Below are positions 26,525 to 36,131 of a DNA stretch of 64,000 bases, piece by piece (position 1 is the stretch's first letter; the number at the start of each line of letters is the position of its first letter). Below the pieces are notes generated by a model that ran no database searches, was not told the origin of the DNA, and saw nothing but the letters and a program-made list of their open reading frames with translations. This stretch comes from Aliiroseovarius sp. M344 (GTDB taxonomy: Bacteria > Pseudomonadota > Alphaproteobacteria > Rhodobacterales > Rhodobacteraceae). The position numbers were made by a program, and so were the translations under genes. Where the stretch lies: positions 558,001 through 622,000 of the forward strand of contig NZ_CP081153.1 in assembly GCF_025140835.1 (NCBI RefSeq), written 5' to 3'.

Positions 26525-27787
26525 CTACAGTGCCCGCCACCCGATGTCTGAGCGGTTAAACCCTTCCGGCCAATCGATCGTCTTAATCATCGCATAGGCG
26601 CGGTCTCGCGCCTCCTGCAGGCTATCCCCCCGAGCTGTGATGTTCAGAACGCGTCCACCAGTGGCAGTGATTTTCCCCTCAGCTTCGGTTGTGCCCGCGT
26701 GAAACACCATGTTCTTGCTGTCTTCCGGCACATCATCCAAGCCGTTGATGACAGACCCCTTCTTATATGACCCGGGATAACCGTTTGCCGCCATTACAAC
26801 CGTGATGGCGTGGTCATCTGCCCAGTTCACCTGCGCGTCGTGCAAACGTTCCTCAGCGCAAGCCAGCATCAGGTCCAGCGCCTGTGCGCCAAGCCGCATC
26901 ATCAGAACCTGACATTCCGGATCGCCGAAGCGCGCGTTGTATTCCACCAAACGCGCCTGCCCGTCTTTGATCATAAACCCCGCATAAAGCACCCCCTGAT
27001 AGGGCGTACCGCGTTTGGCCATTTCGGCGACGGTGGGCTCAATAATCTCGTGCATGGCGCGCGCCGCTATCTCGTCGGTCAGAACAGGGGCCGGGGAATA
27101 AGCGCCCATGCCGCCAGTGTTCAACCCGGTGTCACCGTCACCCACCCGCTTGTGGTCCTGCGCTGTGCCGATGGGCAGGGCGGTTTTGCCGTCACACAGG
27201 ATAAAGTAAGAGGCTTCTTCGCCCTCCATGAACTCTTCGATCACGACTTCTGCACCAGCACCGCCAAACGCGCCACCAAACATGTCGTCGATGGCGTCCA
27301 GTGCGGTCTGTTCGTCCATAGCGATGATCACGCCTTTACCAGCGGCGAGCCCATCGGCCTTGACTACAATCGGCGCGCCTTGCTGTTTGACATAGGTCTT
27401 GGCAGCGTCTGCATCCGTGAAATGGCCATAGGCTGCGGTTGGGGCCCCAGCCGCGTCGCAGATTTCTTTTGTGAAGGCTTTTGACGCCTCAAGTTTCGCA
27501 GCCTCAGCCGAGGGACCAAACACTTTGATACCCACTTCGCGCAGCCGGTCGGCCACGCCTTTGGCCAAGGGGGCTTCTGGTCCGATGATCACAAAATCAA
27601 TGGTGTTTTCTTGAGCAAACGTGACAACCGCGTCGCCATCTTCAATGTCCAGCTTTGCGCATTCCGCAATTTGGGCCATGCCGGCATTTCCCGGCGCGAC
27701 CACCAAGCGATCGCATTTCGGGTTCTGCATCACCGCCCATGCCAAGGCGTGTTCCCGTCCGCCGCTGCCCAGAATGAGGATGTTCAT
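26525..27787 (-). CDS. purD: phosphoribosylamine--glycine ligase
   Basis: A 420-residue ATP-grasp enzyme joining glycine to phosphoribosylamine, the second step of purine synthesis. The start 'MNILILGSGGREHALAW' is the canonical GARS N-terminus; a GGGAGAG lies upstream of ATG 27787. Further landmarks are 'IIGPEAPLAKGVADRL', the ATP-grasp 'VVKADGLAAGKGVIIA' and 'RFGDPECQVLMMRL'. A longer upstream reading frame exists but is not needed. It diverges from the glycine-rich-domain-like gene. Confidence 0.97.
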   Translation of the reverse strand: MNILILGSGGREHALAWAVMQNPKCDRLVVAPGNAGMAQIAECAKLDIEDGDAVVTFAQENTIDFVIIGPEAPLAKGVADRLREVGIKVFGPSAEAAKLEASKAFTKEICDAAGAPTAAYGHFTDADAAKTYVKQQGAPIVVKADGLAAGKGVIIAMDEQTALDAIDDMFGGAFGGAGAEVVIEEFMEGEEASYFILCDGKTALPIGTAQDHKRVGDGDTGLNTGGMGAYSPAPVLTDEIAARAMHEIIEPTVAEMAKRGTPYQGVLYAGFMIKDGQARLVEYNARFGDPECQVLMMRLGAQALDLMLACAEERLHDAQVNWADDHAITVVMAANGYPGSYKKGSVINGLDDVPEDSKNMVFHAGTTEAEGKITATGGRVLNITARGDSLQEARDRAYAMIKTIDWPEGFNRSDIGWRAL

Positions 27788-27846
27788 GGATGCTCTCCCT
27801 GTATAAGTTGTGGGTGAAATACAGAAGCAGCAGGACCTCGACAAGC

Positions 27847-28479
27847 ATGCAGAACGAAAAGCTGTGGCACGCGATACAGGAGCACCAGTTTGATGACGGG
27901 TTTGCAAGCCGGTTGGCGCGGGAAGAGAAGTGGAGTGATGAGTTCGCCTTGGGCGCAATCGAGGAATACCGGCGCTTTCTGTTCTTGTCGCAACTGGCCG
28001 ATATTCCGGTGACGCCCTCGGTGACCATCGACAAAGTCTGGCACTTGCATATGACAGATACGCGCAATTATTGGGATGGGTTCTGTGCGAAGGTCCTCGG
28101 CAAACCGTTGCATCACGACGTGGGTAAATCTAAGGCCGATGACGTGCGGCATCGCGATCAGTTTCGCAATACGCGTGCCTTGTATGCCACTGTATTTGAT
28201 GAAATCGCGCCCGACATTTATTGGGGGCGCGAGGAACAGAAAGACAATCCTACACGCCGTGTGATCACGCTTGTGGTTTGCGTGTTGGTCGTGGGCGCGA
28301 CGATGACAACTGGTGATGCGAACATTATGGCGTTGGGTCTGCTTGCGGCAGTTTTGGTTTGGGCGGTGTTTTCCGGCGTTCCACCTGCTATTTCGAAAAA
28401 GACCAATAACAGCGCCGCGGGATGTTCTGGCGGTGGATGCGGGTCGGACTGCGGCGGCGGTGGATGCGGAGGAGACTAA
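27847..28479 (+). CDS. glycine-rich-domain-like membrane protein with Cys-rich tail
   Basis: A 210-residue protein. Residues ~20-90 resemble the glycine-rich-domain family known from plant GRDPs and bacterial relatives, in particular 'VTIDKVWHLHMTDTRNYWDG' and 'LGKPLHHDVG'. Two hydrophobic segments follow (about 140-160 and 163-185). The tail is a Gly/Cys block, 'CSGGGCGSDCGGGGCGGD', with five cysteines. Similar tails occur in TIGR04222-type membrane proteins. Function unknown. xseA starts two bases after its stop, so they share a transcript. Confidence 0.7.
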   Translation: MQNEKLWHAIQEHQFDDGFASRLAREEKWSDEFALGAIEEYRRFLFLSQLADIPVTPSVTIDKVWHLHMTDTRNYWDGFCAKVLGKPLHHDVGKSKADDVRHRDQFRNTRALYATVFDEIAPDIYWGREEQKDNPTRRVITLVVCVLVVGATMTTGDANIMALGLLAAVLVWAVFSGVPPAISKKTNNSAAGCSGGGCGSDCGGGGCGGD

Positions 28480-28480
28480 G

Positions 28481-29995
28481 ATGGACCTGATTGACGACCC
28501 GACCCCCGGCGAGAACGCCCCCGAGTTTTCTGTCTCGGAAATCTCTGGTGCGTTGAAAAAAACCATCGAAGGTGCTTTTGGCCGTGTGCGCGTGCGGGGC
28601 GAGGTCGGACGTGTGATGTTGGCACGCTCGGGGCATCTGTATTTCGATGTGAAGGATGATCGGTCCGTGCTGGCAGCCGTCAGTTGGAAAGGGCAGGTCA
28701 GCCGTCTGTCGATCAAGCCCGAAGAAGGCATGGAGGTGATCGTCACCGGCAAACTGACCACCTTCGGCAGTCAGTCGAAGTATCAGTTGAATGTGGATGA
28801 TGTTGTCGTCGCGGGCGAAGGCGCGCTGATGGCGATGTTGGAAAAGCGCAAGAAAGCGCTGGCGGCAGAAGGGCTTTTTGCGCCCGAACGCAAGAAAAAG
28901 ATCCCTTTCCTGCCGGACGTGATTGGTGTCGTCACCTCGCCTTCGGGGGCTGTGATCCGGGACATCCTGCACCGTCTGCGGGATCGGTTTCCGCGTAAGG
29001 TGCTGATCTGGCCTGTGGCGGTGCAGGGCGAGGCCTGCGCGCCGCAGGTCGCGGCAGCAATCGAGGGGTTCAACCGCATGCAGCCCGGTGGCGCTTTGCC
29101 GCGTCCCGACCTGCTGATCGTCGCACGCGGCGGTGGCTCGATCGAGGACCTTTGGGGCTTTAACGAAGAGAGTGTCGCGCGCGCCGCGGCAGCCTCAGAC
29201 ATTCCCCTGATTTCTGCCGTCGGGCACGAGACAGACACGACCCTGATTGATTACGTGTCAGACCTGCGCGCGCCAACACCTACCGCCGCGGCCGAACATG
29301 CCGTGCCGGTGCGTCTGGAGCTGTTGGCATGGGCCGAGGAACAGGGCACCCGATTGACCCGTTCACTTGAGCAGGCATTGACGCAACGGGGCCAGCGATT
29401 GCGCGACCTGTCGCGGGCCCTGCCGCGCCCCGACGCGTTGTTGGAAAACCCGCGCCAGCGGCTTGACACCGCAAGTCACAAACTCCCGGCAGCCCTACGT
29501 AATGTCGCGCAATCGCGACGGGTTAAATTGGCAGAAGCGTCTGCCGGGCTGCGTCCGCGTGTTCTGACAGCGCGGCTTCAGCCCATGCGCGACAGCCTGT
29601 CCAAAGCGACGGCCCGGTTGGATCCGGGGCGGATCACAGACGCAAACAAACGCCGGGACGCTGACCTGAAAATCTTGGCTGGCCGTCTGGATCGCGCCTA
29701 TTTTGCCAACACCAAGCGGCACGCGGATCGCCTGTCGGCCTTGGAACGGATGCGCCAAACACTTGGTTATACCGAGACGCTGAAACGCGGCTATGCCGTT
29801 GTGCGTGGGGATGGGGATGTGGTTACGACACAGGTTACTGCCGCAAAGGCCAAGTCGTTGGAGATCGAATTTGCCGATGGCCGTTTGGCACTGGATGGGT
29901 CGCCGACGTCGACATCAACCAAAGCACCCGTGGCCAAACCGGCAACCAAAGCGAAGCCTAAAAAGGACGCACCAGATCAGGGCTCGTTGTTTTAG
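28481..29995 (+). CDS. xseA: exodeoxyribonuclease VII large subunit
   Basis: A 504-residue nuclease subunit. An N-terminal OB-fold (about 15-115, 'FGRVRVRGEVGRVMLARSGHLYFDVKD' region) is followed by the catalytic core with 'IGVVTSPSGAVIRDI', 'ARGGGSIEDLWGFN' and 'ISAVGHETDTTLIDYVSDLRAPTPTAAAE'. A long coiled C-terminal part precedes a Lys/Ala-rich tail ending 'DQGSLF'. With XseB it trims single-stranded DNA. GGAGGAG precedes ATG 28481. xseB is not in this window. Confidence 0.95.
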   Translation: MDLIDDPTPGENAPEFSVSEISGALKKTIEGAFGRVRVRGEVGRVMLARSGHLYFDVKDDRSVLAAVSWKGQVSRLSIKPEEGMEVIVTGKLTTFGSQSKYQLNVDDVVVAGEGALMAMLEKRKKALAAEGLFAPERKKKIPFLPDVIGVVTSPSGAVIRDILHRLRDRFPRKVLIWPVAVQGEACAPQVAAAIEGFNRMQPGGALPRPDLLIVARGGGSIEDLWGFNEESVARAAAASDIPLISAVGHETDTTLIDYVSDLRAPTPTAAAEHAVPVRLELLAWAEEQGTRLTRSLEQALTQRGQRLRDLSRALPRPDALLENPRQRLDTASHKLPAALRNVAQSRRVKLAEASAGLRPRVLTARLQPMRDSLSKATARLDPGRITDANKRRDADLKILAGRLDRAYFANTKRHADRLSALERMRQTLGYTETLKRGYAVVRGDGDVVTTQVTAAKAKSLEIEFADGRLALDGSPTSTSTKAPVAKPATKAKPKKDAPDQGSLF

Positions 29996-30007
29996 AGCGT
30001 CGATGCA

Positions 30008-31003
30008 TCACCTCTTGCGGGCACCTGGACGGCCCTGGGGTTTGCCGCTTGCCCCTTTGCCACCGAACCCCTTGCCTTGAGGGCGTTGCCCCGGATTGCC
30101 ACCGGGACGCCCAGCGCCTTTGAACGCGGGTTTGGCACCCGGTTTGCTGCCATGCTTGCCACGCGGTATCTCTTTGCGTGTCCGCACAGGCGCAGGCTTT
30201 GCATCCTCCATCCCCAACTGATCGCGCACGACGCGCTGCCGGATTTCCTCGACCTCGCCCGGCTTCAGCTCGCCCAGCTGGAAGGGGCCATAGCTGACCC
30301 GAAGCAGGCGGTTGACGGTCAGGCCCACCGCTTCCATCGCGCGACGAATTTCGCGGTTTTTACCTTCCCGCAAGCTGATGGTTAGCCACGCATTCGCGCC
30401 TTGTTGCCGGTCCAGCGAAACGCTCATCGGCTGGAAGCGTTCACCATCGACGGTGATACCCTTTCGCACTGGGGCAAGGGTGTCTTCGCTGGGGCGACCA
30501 TTGACGCGAACACGGTATTTGCGCGTCCATCCCGTCGAAGGCAGTTCCAGCTTCCGCTTCACTTCACCGTCATTGGTCAACAGCAACAAACCCTCGGAGT
30601 TGATGTCGAGCCGACCGACACTCACAACACGCGGCATGTCGTCGGGCAGCGCCGCGAACACCGTGTCGCGGCCTTTCTCGTCACGCTCGGTCGTTACAAG
30701 GCCGATGGGTTTGTAATAAAGCCACATGCGCGGCGGTTCGGGTTCAGCCAACGGCGCGTCGTCAAACAGGATCACATCCTTGGCGGTGACGTTCAGGGCC
30801 GGGCTGTCAATAACAGCGCCATTCACTTTGACGCGCCCCGCTTCGATCATCCGCTCGGCCTCTCGCCGACTGGCGACACCGGCACGTGCCAGAACCTTGG
30901 CGATGCGATCACCCTTCGTTGGGTCGGTCGTCGCGGTATCCACTTTTTTCGGTGCGGGTTTGCGACTCGATTTGGGTCTGGGGGGGCGTTTTTTGTCTGT
31001 CAT
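30008..31003 (-). CDS. rRNA pseudouridine synthase, RsuA/RluB family
   Basis: A 331-residue enzyme. An S4 RNA-binding domain (about residues 32-78, 'RIAKVLARAGVASRREAERMI') is followed by the synthase core with the catalytic Asp in 'GRLDINSEGLLLLTNDG'. 'REGKNREIRRAMEAVGL' is the typical C-terminal core motif. Both ends are low-complexity and basic: a Lys/Pro N-terminus and a Gly/Lys/Arg-rich tail of about 70 residues, probably for rRNA contact. The most likely site is 23S rRNA (RluB-like). It diverges from tadA. Confidence 0.9.
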   Translation of the reverse strand: MTDKKRPPRPKSSRKPAPKKVDTATTDPTKGDRIAKVLARAGVASRREAERMIEAGRVKVNGAVIDSPALNVTAKDVILFDDAPLAEPEPPRMWLYYKPIGLVTTERDEKGRDTVFAALPDDMPRVVSVGRLDINSEGLLLLTNDGEVKRKLELPSTGWTRKYRVRVNGRPSEDTLAPVRKGITVDGERFQPMSVSLDRQQGANAWLTISLREGKNREIRRAMEAVGLTVNRLLRVSYGPFQLGELKPGEVEEIRQRVVRDQLGMEDAKPAPVRTRKEIPRGKHGSKPGAKPAFKGAGRPGGNPGQRPQGKGFGGKGASGKPQGRPGARKR

Positions 31004-31074
31004 GCCTTCGCATAGCGCGGGGCAGCGCAAAGGGGAAGCCTTGGCAAGCGTGCAACTGCGGGGCAAAAGGGGGC

Positions 31075-31527
31075 ATGAGCAGGTTCAAAAGCCACATGGA
31101 TGCCGCCATGGCAGAAGCCCGCGCCGCTGCCGGGCGCGGCGAAGTGCCTGTGGGTGCGGTGTTGGTGTCTCCGTCAGGGCAGGTCGTCGCTGCGGCAGGC
31201 AACCGGACACGGGAGCTGAACGACCCCACTGCGCATGCCGAAATTCTGGTGATCCGCGAGGGCTGCGCGCAAGCTGGATCCGAACGCCTGCCGGAACACG
31301 ACCTGTATGTCACGTTGGAGCCTTGCGCGATGTGTGCCACCGCGATCTCGGCGGCGCGTATTCGGCGGGTGTATTATGGGGCGGCAGACCCGAAATCGGG
31401 CGGCGTCGCCCATGGCCCGCGCATCTTCACCCATCCGCAATGCCACCATGTGCCGGAAATCTATGACGGCATCGGCGCGGACGAGGCAGAACAGGTTCTG
31501 AAGGACTTCTTCGCAGCCCGGCGCTGA
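31075..31527 (+). CDS. tadA: tRNA-specific adenosine deaminase (TadA-like nucleoside deaminase)
   Basis: A 150-residue zinc deaminase. The catalytic set is 'NDPTAHAEILVIREG' (His-Ala-Glu) and 'LEPCAMCATAIS' (Pro-Cys-x2-Cys). In TadA this converts A34 of tRNA-Arg to inosine. 'RIRRVYYGAADPKSGGVAHGPRIF' and the C-terminal 'EAEQVLKDFFAARR'-like ending are those of bacterial TadA rather than cytosine deaminases. Start ATG 31075; ATG 31096 is also possible. Confidence 0.9.
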   Translation: MSRFKSHMDAAMAEARAAAGRGEVPVGAVLVSPSGQVVAAAGNRTRELNDPTAHAEILVIREGCAQAGSERLPEHDLYVTLEPCAMCATAISAARIRRVYYGAADPKSGGVAHGPRIFTHPQCHHVPEIYDGIGADEAEQVLKDFFAARR

Positions 31528-31530
31528 TCG

Positions 31531-32229
31531 CTAGATCGTGATTGGTTTCAAAACCTCCGGCTCCACCACGTTCACATCTGGAAGCGCGCGGGTCAGTTCA
31601 TCCGCCGACTGTGCCAAAACCGGGAACGTCTTGTAGTGACAGGGAATCACGGTTTTGAAGTCGAAATACCGTTTCGCCGCATAGGCAGCGCGGGCCATAT
31701 CCATCGTGTAATGCCCGCCCGCGCAGAGAATGCCGATATCGGGTTTGTGCAAATCACCCATCCACTCCATATCCGCCATGATATCGGTGTCGCCGGACAG
31801 ATAGATCACGTGGCCGTCGCCAGCGATCATGAAGCCAACTTCGGAACCAGCGCAGAGGGGCCGATCCCCACCCAGATAATCGAAACTGGCAGAGTGCGAG
31901 GCGTTCACCATTGTGACCTTCGCGCCGTTCAGGTCGACCGTGCCGCCTTTGCCGAAGCCCAAGGTCTCTATCCCGTCCTCACTGCCCCAAAAAGTGGCCA
32001 ACTCGTGGATGGCGACAATCGGAATGCTCTTCTCGCGCGCAATGGCGAGTGTCGAGGATGCGTGGTCCCCATGCCCATGGGTGATCAGGATGTGAGTCGC
32101 GCCCGCTGTAGCTTCATCCCGGCGTTCCTCGGGAAACATCGGGTTCCCGTCCAGCCAAGGGTCAACCAGAAGCACGGCACCTTCGATCTCGATCCGAAAA
32201 CCTGCATGTCCCAGAAATGTGATTTGCAT
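31531..32229 (-). CDS. metal-dependent hydrolase, UPF0173/YtkL type (MBL fold)
   Basis: A 232-residue beta-lactamase-fold protein. It starts '[11 protein letters not shown]', has the metal motif '[15 protein letters not shown]' near residue 52, then '[12 protein letters not shown]', '[12 protein letters not shown]' and 'IPCHYKTFP'. This order is that of UPF0173 enzymes, whose substrate is not established. An AGGAGG sits just before ATG 32229, which rules out the longer upstream start. It is convergent with tadA and diverges from gatC. Confidence 0.92.
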   Translation of the reverse strand: MQITFLGHAGFRIEIEGAVLLVDPWLDGNPMFPEERRDEATAGATHILITHGHGDHASSTLAIAREKSIPIVAIHELATFWGSEDGIETLGFGKGGTVDLNGAKVTMVNASHSASFDYLGGDRPLCAGSEVGFMIAGDGHVIYLSGDTDIMADMEWMGDLHKPDIGILCAGGHYTMDMARAAYAAKRYFDFKTVIPCHYKTFPVLAQSADELTRALPDVNVVEPEVLKPITI

Positions 32230-32380
32230 GGATGCCTCCTTTTTCATCTTTCAGGTCCAGAGTAGCAGCAAAACCCGGCCTGTCACCCGTGGGACAGTGC
32301 CGCATCCGGCGCACATGGCTTGCGGGCGGGGCACGTGCGCGCTAAACGACAGGGCGAAACATGAGCCCCGGGAGCACCCC

Positions 32381-32668
32381 ATGTCGATCGATATCGAAAC
32401 CGCGCGCAAAGTTGCGCATCTGGCCCGCATCAAGGTCGAAGACGACCGCCTGCCGGAACTGGCCGAGAACTTTAATGCGATCCTTGGCTTTATCGAGCAA
32501 CTGAACGAAGTCGATGTTGATGGGGTCGAACCGATGACCTCGGTCACGCCGATGCGCCTGAAACGTCGCGACGACGTTGTGACCGACGGCGACATGCCCG
32601 AAAAAGTCCTGTCCAATGCGCCCGACGCGCGCGAGGGCTTCTTTGCTGTGCCGAAGGTGGTGGAATAA
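32381..32668 (+). CDS. gatC: Asp-tRNA(Asn)/Glu-tRNA(Gln) amidotransferase subunit C
   Basis: A 95-residue subunit of the GatCAB complex, which amidates mischarged Glu-tRNA-Gln and Asp-tRNA-Asn. '[26 protein letters not shown]' and '[10 protein letters not shown]' are typical, with the closing 'FFAVPKVVE'. ATG 32381 follows a purine-rich CGGGAGC. Its TAA overlaps the gatA ATG (TAATG). gatB is not adjacent. Confidence 0.96.
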   Translation: MSIDIETARKVAHLARIKVEDDRLPELAENFNAILGFIEQLNEVDVDGVEPMTSVTPMRLKRRDDVVTDGDMPEKVLSNAPDAREGFFAVPKVVE

Positions 32669-34149
32669 TGGCTGATCTGAACAAACTGACGATAGCGGAT
32701 GCACGCGATGCGCTGCGCAAGGGCGACCTGACGTCGGCGGAACTGACCGAAGCCTGCCTGACAGAAATCGAGGGCGCGGGCGCGCTGGGCGCGTTTGTGC
32801 ACAACACACCCGATCTGGCACGCGAACAGGCCAAAGCCGCAGACGCACGCATCAAGGCAGGCGACGCGCCTGATATGTGTGGCATCCCGTTGGGCATCAA
32901 AGACCTGTTCTGCACCAAGGGTGTGGCAAGCCAAGCGGGCAGCCGCATTCTTGAGGGGTTCATCCCGGAATACGAATCGACCGTTAGCCAGAAGCTGTTG
33001 GACGCAGGCACTGTCATGTTGGGCAAGCTCAACATGGACGAATTTGCCATGGGCTCGTCCAATGAAACCAGCGTTTACGGCGATGCTGTGAACCCCTGGA
33101 AGGTCGATGACCGTAAGCTGACCCCTGGCGGTTCATCGGGCGGTTCGGCGTCTGCTGTCGCCGCCGATCTGTGTCTGGCCGCGACCGGTACCGACACGGG
33201 CGGTTCGATCCGCCAACCCGCCGCGTTCACCGGCATCACCGGCATCAAACCAACCTATGGGCGCTGTTCGCGCTGGGGTATTGTGGCCTTTGCCTCGTCA
33301 CTTGATCAGGCTGGTCCAATGACCAAATCGGTACGTGATGCGGCGATCATGCTGGAGGCTATGTGTGGTCACGACGCGAAAGATTCGACCAGCGCGGATA
33401 TAGCCGTTCCAAATTTCGAAGCCATGCTGACCGGTGATATCAAAGGCAAGAAGATCGGTATCCCCAAAGAATACCACATGGACGGAATGCCCGGGGAAAT
33501 CGAAACGCTTTGGTCCAATGGGGCCGATATGCTGCGCGATGCAGGCGCCGAGATTGTTGATATCTCGCTGCCGCATACGAAATACGCCCTGCCGGCCTAT
33601 TATGTGATTGCACCAGCCGAGGCGTCGTCGAACCTTGCCCGCTATGACGGCGTTCGCTACGGCCACCGTGCCAAGCTTGCACAAGGGGACGGCATCACCG
33701 AGATGTATGAAAAGACCCGCGCCGAAGGCTTCGGCGACGAGGTGCAGCGCCGCGTGATGGTCGGCACTTACGTGCTGTCTGCCGGGTTCTATGATGCCTA
33801 TTACAACCGCGCCCGAAAAGTGCGCGCGTTGATCAAGAAAGATTTCGAGGACGTATTTGCCCAAGGTGTCGACGCCATTCTGACCCCCGCCACGCCCTCT
33901 GCGGCGTTTGGTTTGGGCGAGATGGAAAACGCCGATCCTGTGAAGATGTACCTGAACGACGTTTTCACTGTGACCGTGAACCTAGCGGGGCTGCCCGGCA
34001 TCTCGGTTCCGGCCGGTTTGGACGCGCAGGGTCTTCCCTTGGGTCTGCAATTGATTGGCCGCCCATGGGAAGAAGGCGATCTGCTGAATATCGCTCAGGC
34101 GGTCGAAGCACGCGCCGGATTTGTGGCAAAGCCCCAGAAATGGTGGTAA
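32668..34149 (+). CDS. gatA: Asp-tRNA(Asn)/Glu-tRNA(Gln) amidotransferase subunit A
   Basis: A 493-residue amidase-signature protein that releases ammonia from glutamine for GatB. The catalytic Lys lies in '[15 protein letters not shown]' and the Ser pair in '[18 protein letters not shown]', followed by '[19 protein letters not shown]'. Length is normal. It overlaps gatC by one base, so equal amounts are expected. Confidence 0.97.
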   Translation: MADLNKLTIADARDALRKGDLTSAELTEACLTEIEGAGALGAFVHNTPDLAREQAKAADARIKAGDAPDMCGIPLGIKDLFCTKGVASQAGSRILEGFIPEYESTVSQKLLDAGTVMLGKLNMDEFAMGSSNETSVYGDAVNPWKVDDRKLTPGGSSGGSASAVAADLCLAATGTDTGGSIRQPAAFTGITGIKPTYGRCSRWGIVAFASSLDQAGPMTKSVRDAAIMLEAMCGHDAKDSTSADIAVPNFEAMLTGDIKGKKIGIPKEYHMDGMPGEIETLWSNGADMLRDAGAEIVDISLPHTKYALPAYYVIAPAEASSNLARYDGVRYGHRAKLAQGDGITEMYEKTRAEGFGDEVQRRVMVGTYVLSAGFYDAYYNRARKVRALIKKDFEDVFAQGVDAILTPATPSAAFGLGEMENADPVKMYLNDVFTVTVNLAGLPGISVPAGLDAQGLPLGLQLIGRPWEEGDLLNIAQAVEARAGFVAKPQKWW

Positions 34150-34191
34150 TCCGAGCGGATTAACCAATCTGACTGCAAGAAAGAGGGTTCT

Positions 34192-34923
34192 ATGCGGTAT
34201 CTACTGGGAATAGCGGCAGTTGCGTCGCTCGCAGCCTGTGTCAGCAACGCGCGTGACAGCCGTTCGCCATCTAATGTGGCACCAAGCCCGGAAGCGGTGT
34301 CCGGCGCGCCGTTGTCAGCGATGATCGAAGGAAGTTCGGTGACCAGCCAATCGCTGGACAGTGCAGATGGTGCACCTGGTATTTCGGACGAACAGGATTT
34401 CAATGCCGTTGCGGGTCGTGAAAGCATCGAAAGCGACGCCCAGCGGCTGGAGAACTATCAGGCGGCCTATGTTCAGGCAGACCCTGTCGCCGTGCCCGAG
34501 CGCCCCAGCGGCAGCTCGGTTTCGGTTGTGGAATATGCCCTTTCGACGACCAATATGGTTGGGCAGGCGATCTATTCCCGCTCGGCCCTGTCTGGCGATG
34601 CACGGGCGGACCGCAACTGCGCACGCTACACCTCGGCCGACCTCGCACAGATTGCATTTCTTGAGGCCGGTGGCCCCAAGCGCGATAAGAATGGGCTGGA
34701 CCCCGATGGTGATGGTTTTGCCTGCGGCTGGAACCCGGCCTCTTTCCGCACCGCGCGCGGCACAGTCGAAGACACAACGACGGTTGAAGAGACCGGCGTC
34801 AGCAAGGCCGATCTTGAAGCATTGGGCATAACGACGACAGAAGAGCAGCCCGTCATCGCCGATCCCGTCCCTCTGCCAGGCGAGACCCTGAATATTTCCG
34901 GCGAAACCGTTCCGAGCGAATAG
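34192..34923 (+). CDS. lipoprotein with an excalibur-like calcium domain
   Basis: A 243-residue protein with a lipobox at residues 13-16 ('SLAAC'), so it should be a lipid-anchored envelope protein. The middle is low in complexity. Near residues 140-180 lies a segment like the excalibur domain: 'DRNCARYTSADLAQIAFLEA' and 'GLDPDGDGFACGW', with a D-x-D-x-D-G-x2-C pattern. Residues near the C-terminus are Glu/Thr-rich. An AAGAGGG precedes the ATG. It abuts the amidase gene, so the pair may act together at the cell wall, which is an inference. Confidence 0.75.
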   Translation: MRYLLGIAAVASLAACVSNARDSRSPSNVAPSPEAVSGAPLSAMIEGSSVTSQSLDSADGAPGISDEQDFNAVAGRESIESDAQRLENYQAAYVQADPVAVPERPSGSSVSVVEYALSTTNMVGQAIYSRSALSGDARADRNCARYTSADLAQIAFLEAGGPKRDKNGLDPDGDGFACGWNPASFRTARGTVEDTTTVEETGVSKADLEALGITTTEEQPVIADPVPLPGETLNISGETVPSE

Positions 34924-35610
34924 GTGCAAATCGCGTCTTGTCCGTCTCCGAACTATGGCCCGCGACGGGATGGGTTGCGACCGTCGCTGATCGTTCTTCA
35001 CTACACCGCCATGCCGATACCTGACGAGGCGATGGAACGTCTTTGTTCACCTGAGCACGAAGTGTCGGCGCACTACCTGTTGCATCGTGATGGGCGGGTC
35101 ATGCAGATGGTGAATGAAGACATGCGCGCTTGGCATGCCGGGGCCGGAACGTGGCGCGGGCAAGATGATATCAACTCGCGGTCGATCGGGATCGAAATCG
35201 ACAATGACGGGTCCTCGCCCTTCAGTGAACCGCAACTGGCCCAACTTGACCAGCTGCTGCCAGAGATCATGCAACGCTGGTCCATCCCTGTCGAGGGCGT
35301 GATCGGGCACAGCGACATGGCGCCTGATCGGAAGACGGACCCCGGGCGTCGATTCCCATGGTCCCGATTTGCACGGCAGAACCTAGTCGTCTGGCCTGAC
35401 GAGCATACGGCCACCCCCGATGAAGCAAGGTTTTTGAGCCATGCGGCCGAGTTTGGGTATCCGACAGAGGCCGGATGTGCCGCTGTTCTTGACGCCGTGC
35501 GACAGCGCTTCCGACCATGGGCGCATGGCCCAATGGATGCACGCGATATGGGGATCATCGCGAACCTGGCCATACGCTTCCCTGTTGACCGGTCTGAGCG
35601 CATCGCCTAA
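34924..35610 (+). CDS. N-acetylmuramoyl-L-alanine amidase (Amidase_2/AmpD-AmiD type)
   Basis: A 228-residue peptidoglycan amidase. Zinc ligands appear in 'LIVLHYTAMP' (His), 'GVIGHSDMAPDRKTDPGRRF' (His and Asp) and 'SAHYLLHRDGRVMQMV'. The C-terminal ~60 residues resemble the peptidoglycan-binding-like helical tail of AmiD. No signal peptide is clear, so it may be cytoplasmic, recycling anhydro-muropeptides. The start is a GTG directly after the lipoprotein stop. rnpB begins just after its TAA. Confidence 0.88.
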   Translation: MQIASCPSPNYGPRRDGLRPSLIVLHYTAMPIPDEAMERLCSPEHEVSAHYLLHRDGRVMQMVNEDMRAWHAGAGTWRGQDDINSRSIGIEIDNDGSSPFSEPQLAQLDQLLPEIMQRWSIPVEGVIGHSDMAPDRKTDPGRRFPWSRFARQNLVVWPDEHTATPDEARFLSHAAEFGYPTEAGCAAVLDAVRQRFRPWAHGPMDARDMGIIANLAIRFPVDRSERIA

Positions 35611-35614
35611 GTCG

Positions 35615-36010
35615 AGTGCTGCGCGGATGGCCGGATGACCGCGTGGGACAGGGTGCCTGCACCTTGAAGCGCGAGGAAAGTCCGGACTCCACAAGGCAAC
35701 GGTGCCGGGTAACGCCCGGCCGGGGAAACCCGAGGGAAAGCGCCACAGAGAACAGACGGCCGGCGCTTGTCGCAGGTCACGGTGAAACGGTGGGGTAAGA
35801 GCCCACCGCGCGTCTGGCAACAGAGGCGGCACGGCAAGCCCCACCGGGAGCAATGCCAAATAGGGACCTTGCGGGGGCAACCCCAGGGCTGTCTTGGCCC
35901 AAAGGTCCGGGTTGGCAGCTAGAGGTGTCTGGCAACAGGCATCGTAGAGGAATGGTCATCCAGGGTGGCAACACCTGGACAGAATCCGGCTTACAGGCCA
36001 TCCGCGCATA
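35615..36010 (+). ncRNA. rnpB: RNase P RNA, class A
   Basis: About 395 bases with the universal RNase P core. The 5' and 3' ends form helix P1 (35621-35632 with 35997-36008). The conserved 'GAGGAAAGTCCGGAC' lies near 35671, and 'ACAGAATCCGGCTTACAGG' lies at the 3' side. 'GGTGAAACGGTGGGGTAAGAG' and 'GGGCAACCCC'-like segments are in the expected order. It is the catalytic part of RNase P and matures tRNA 5' ends. It starts only a few bases after the amidase stop, so its promoter must lie inside that gene. Confidence 0.95.
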
Positions 36011-36048
36011 ACTCTGCTTTCTTCGACGGAAATCTCATATTTGGCTGT

Positions 36049-36076
36049 TGACTCGGGGGCCAATGGCGCTAAAAGG
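36049..36076 (+). promoter_or_regulatory. candidate sigma-70 promoter for rpmG
   Basis: TTGACT at 36049-36054, a 16-base spacer, then TAAAAG at 36071-36076. It lies between rnpB and rpmG, about 55 bp before the rpmG ATG. Confidence 0.4.
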
Positions 36077-36131
36077 CGGGTTCCAGAGATTTACCCGGGC
36101 GGCATGCGCCCGCCCGATAGGAGCTGTTGTT

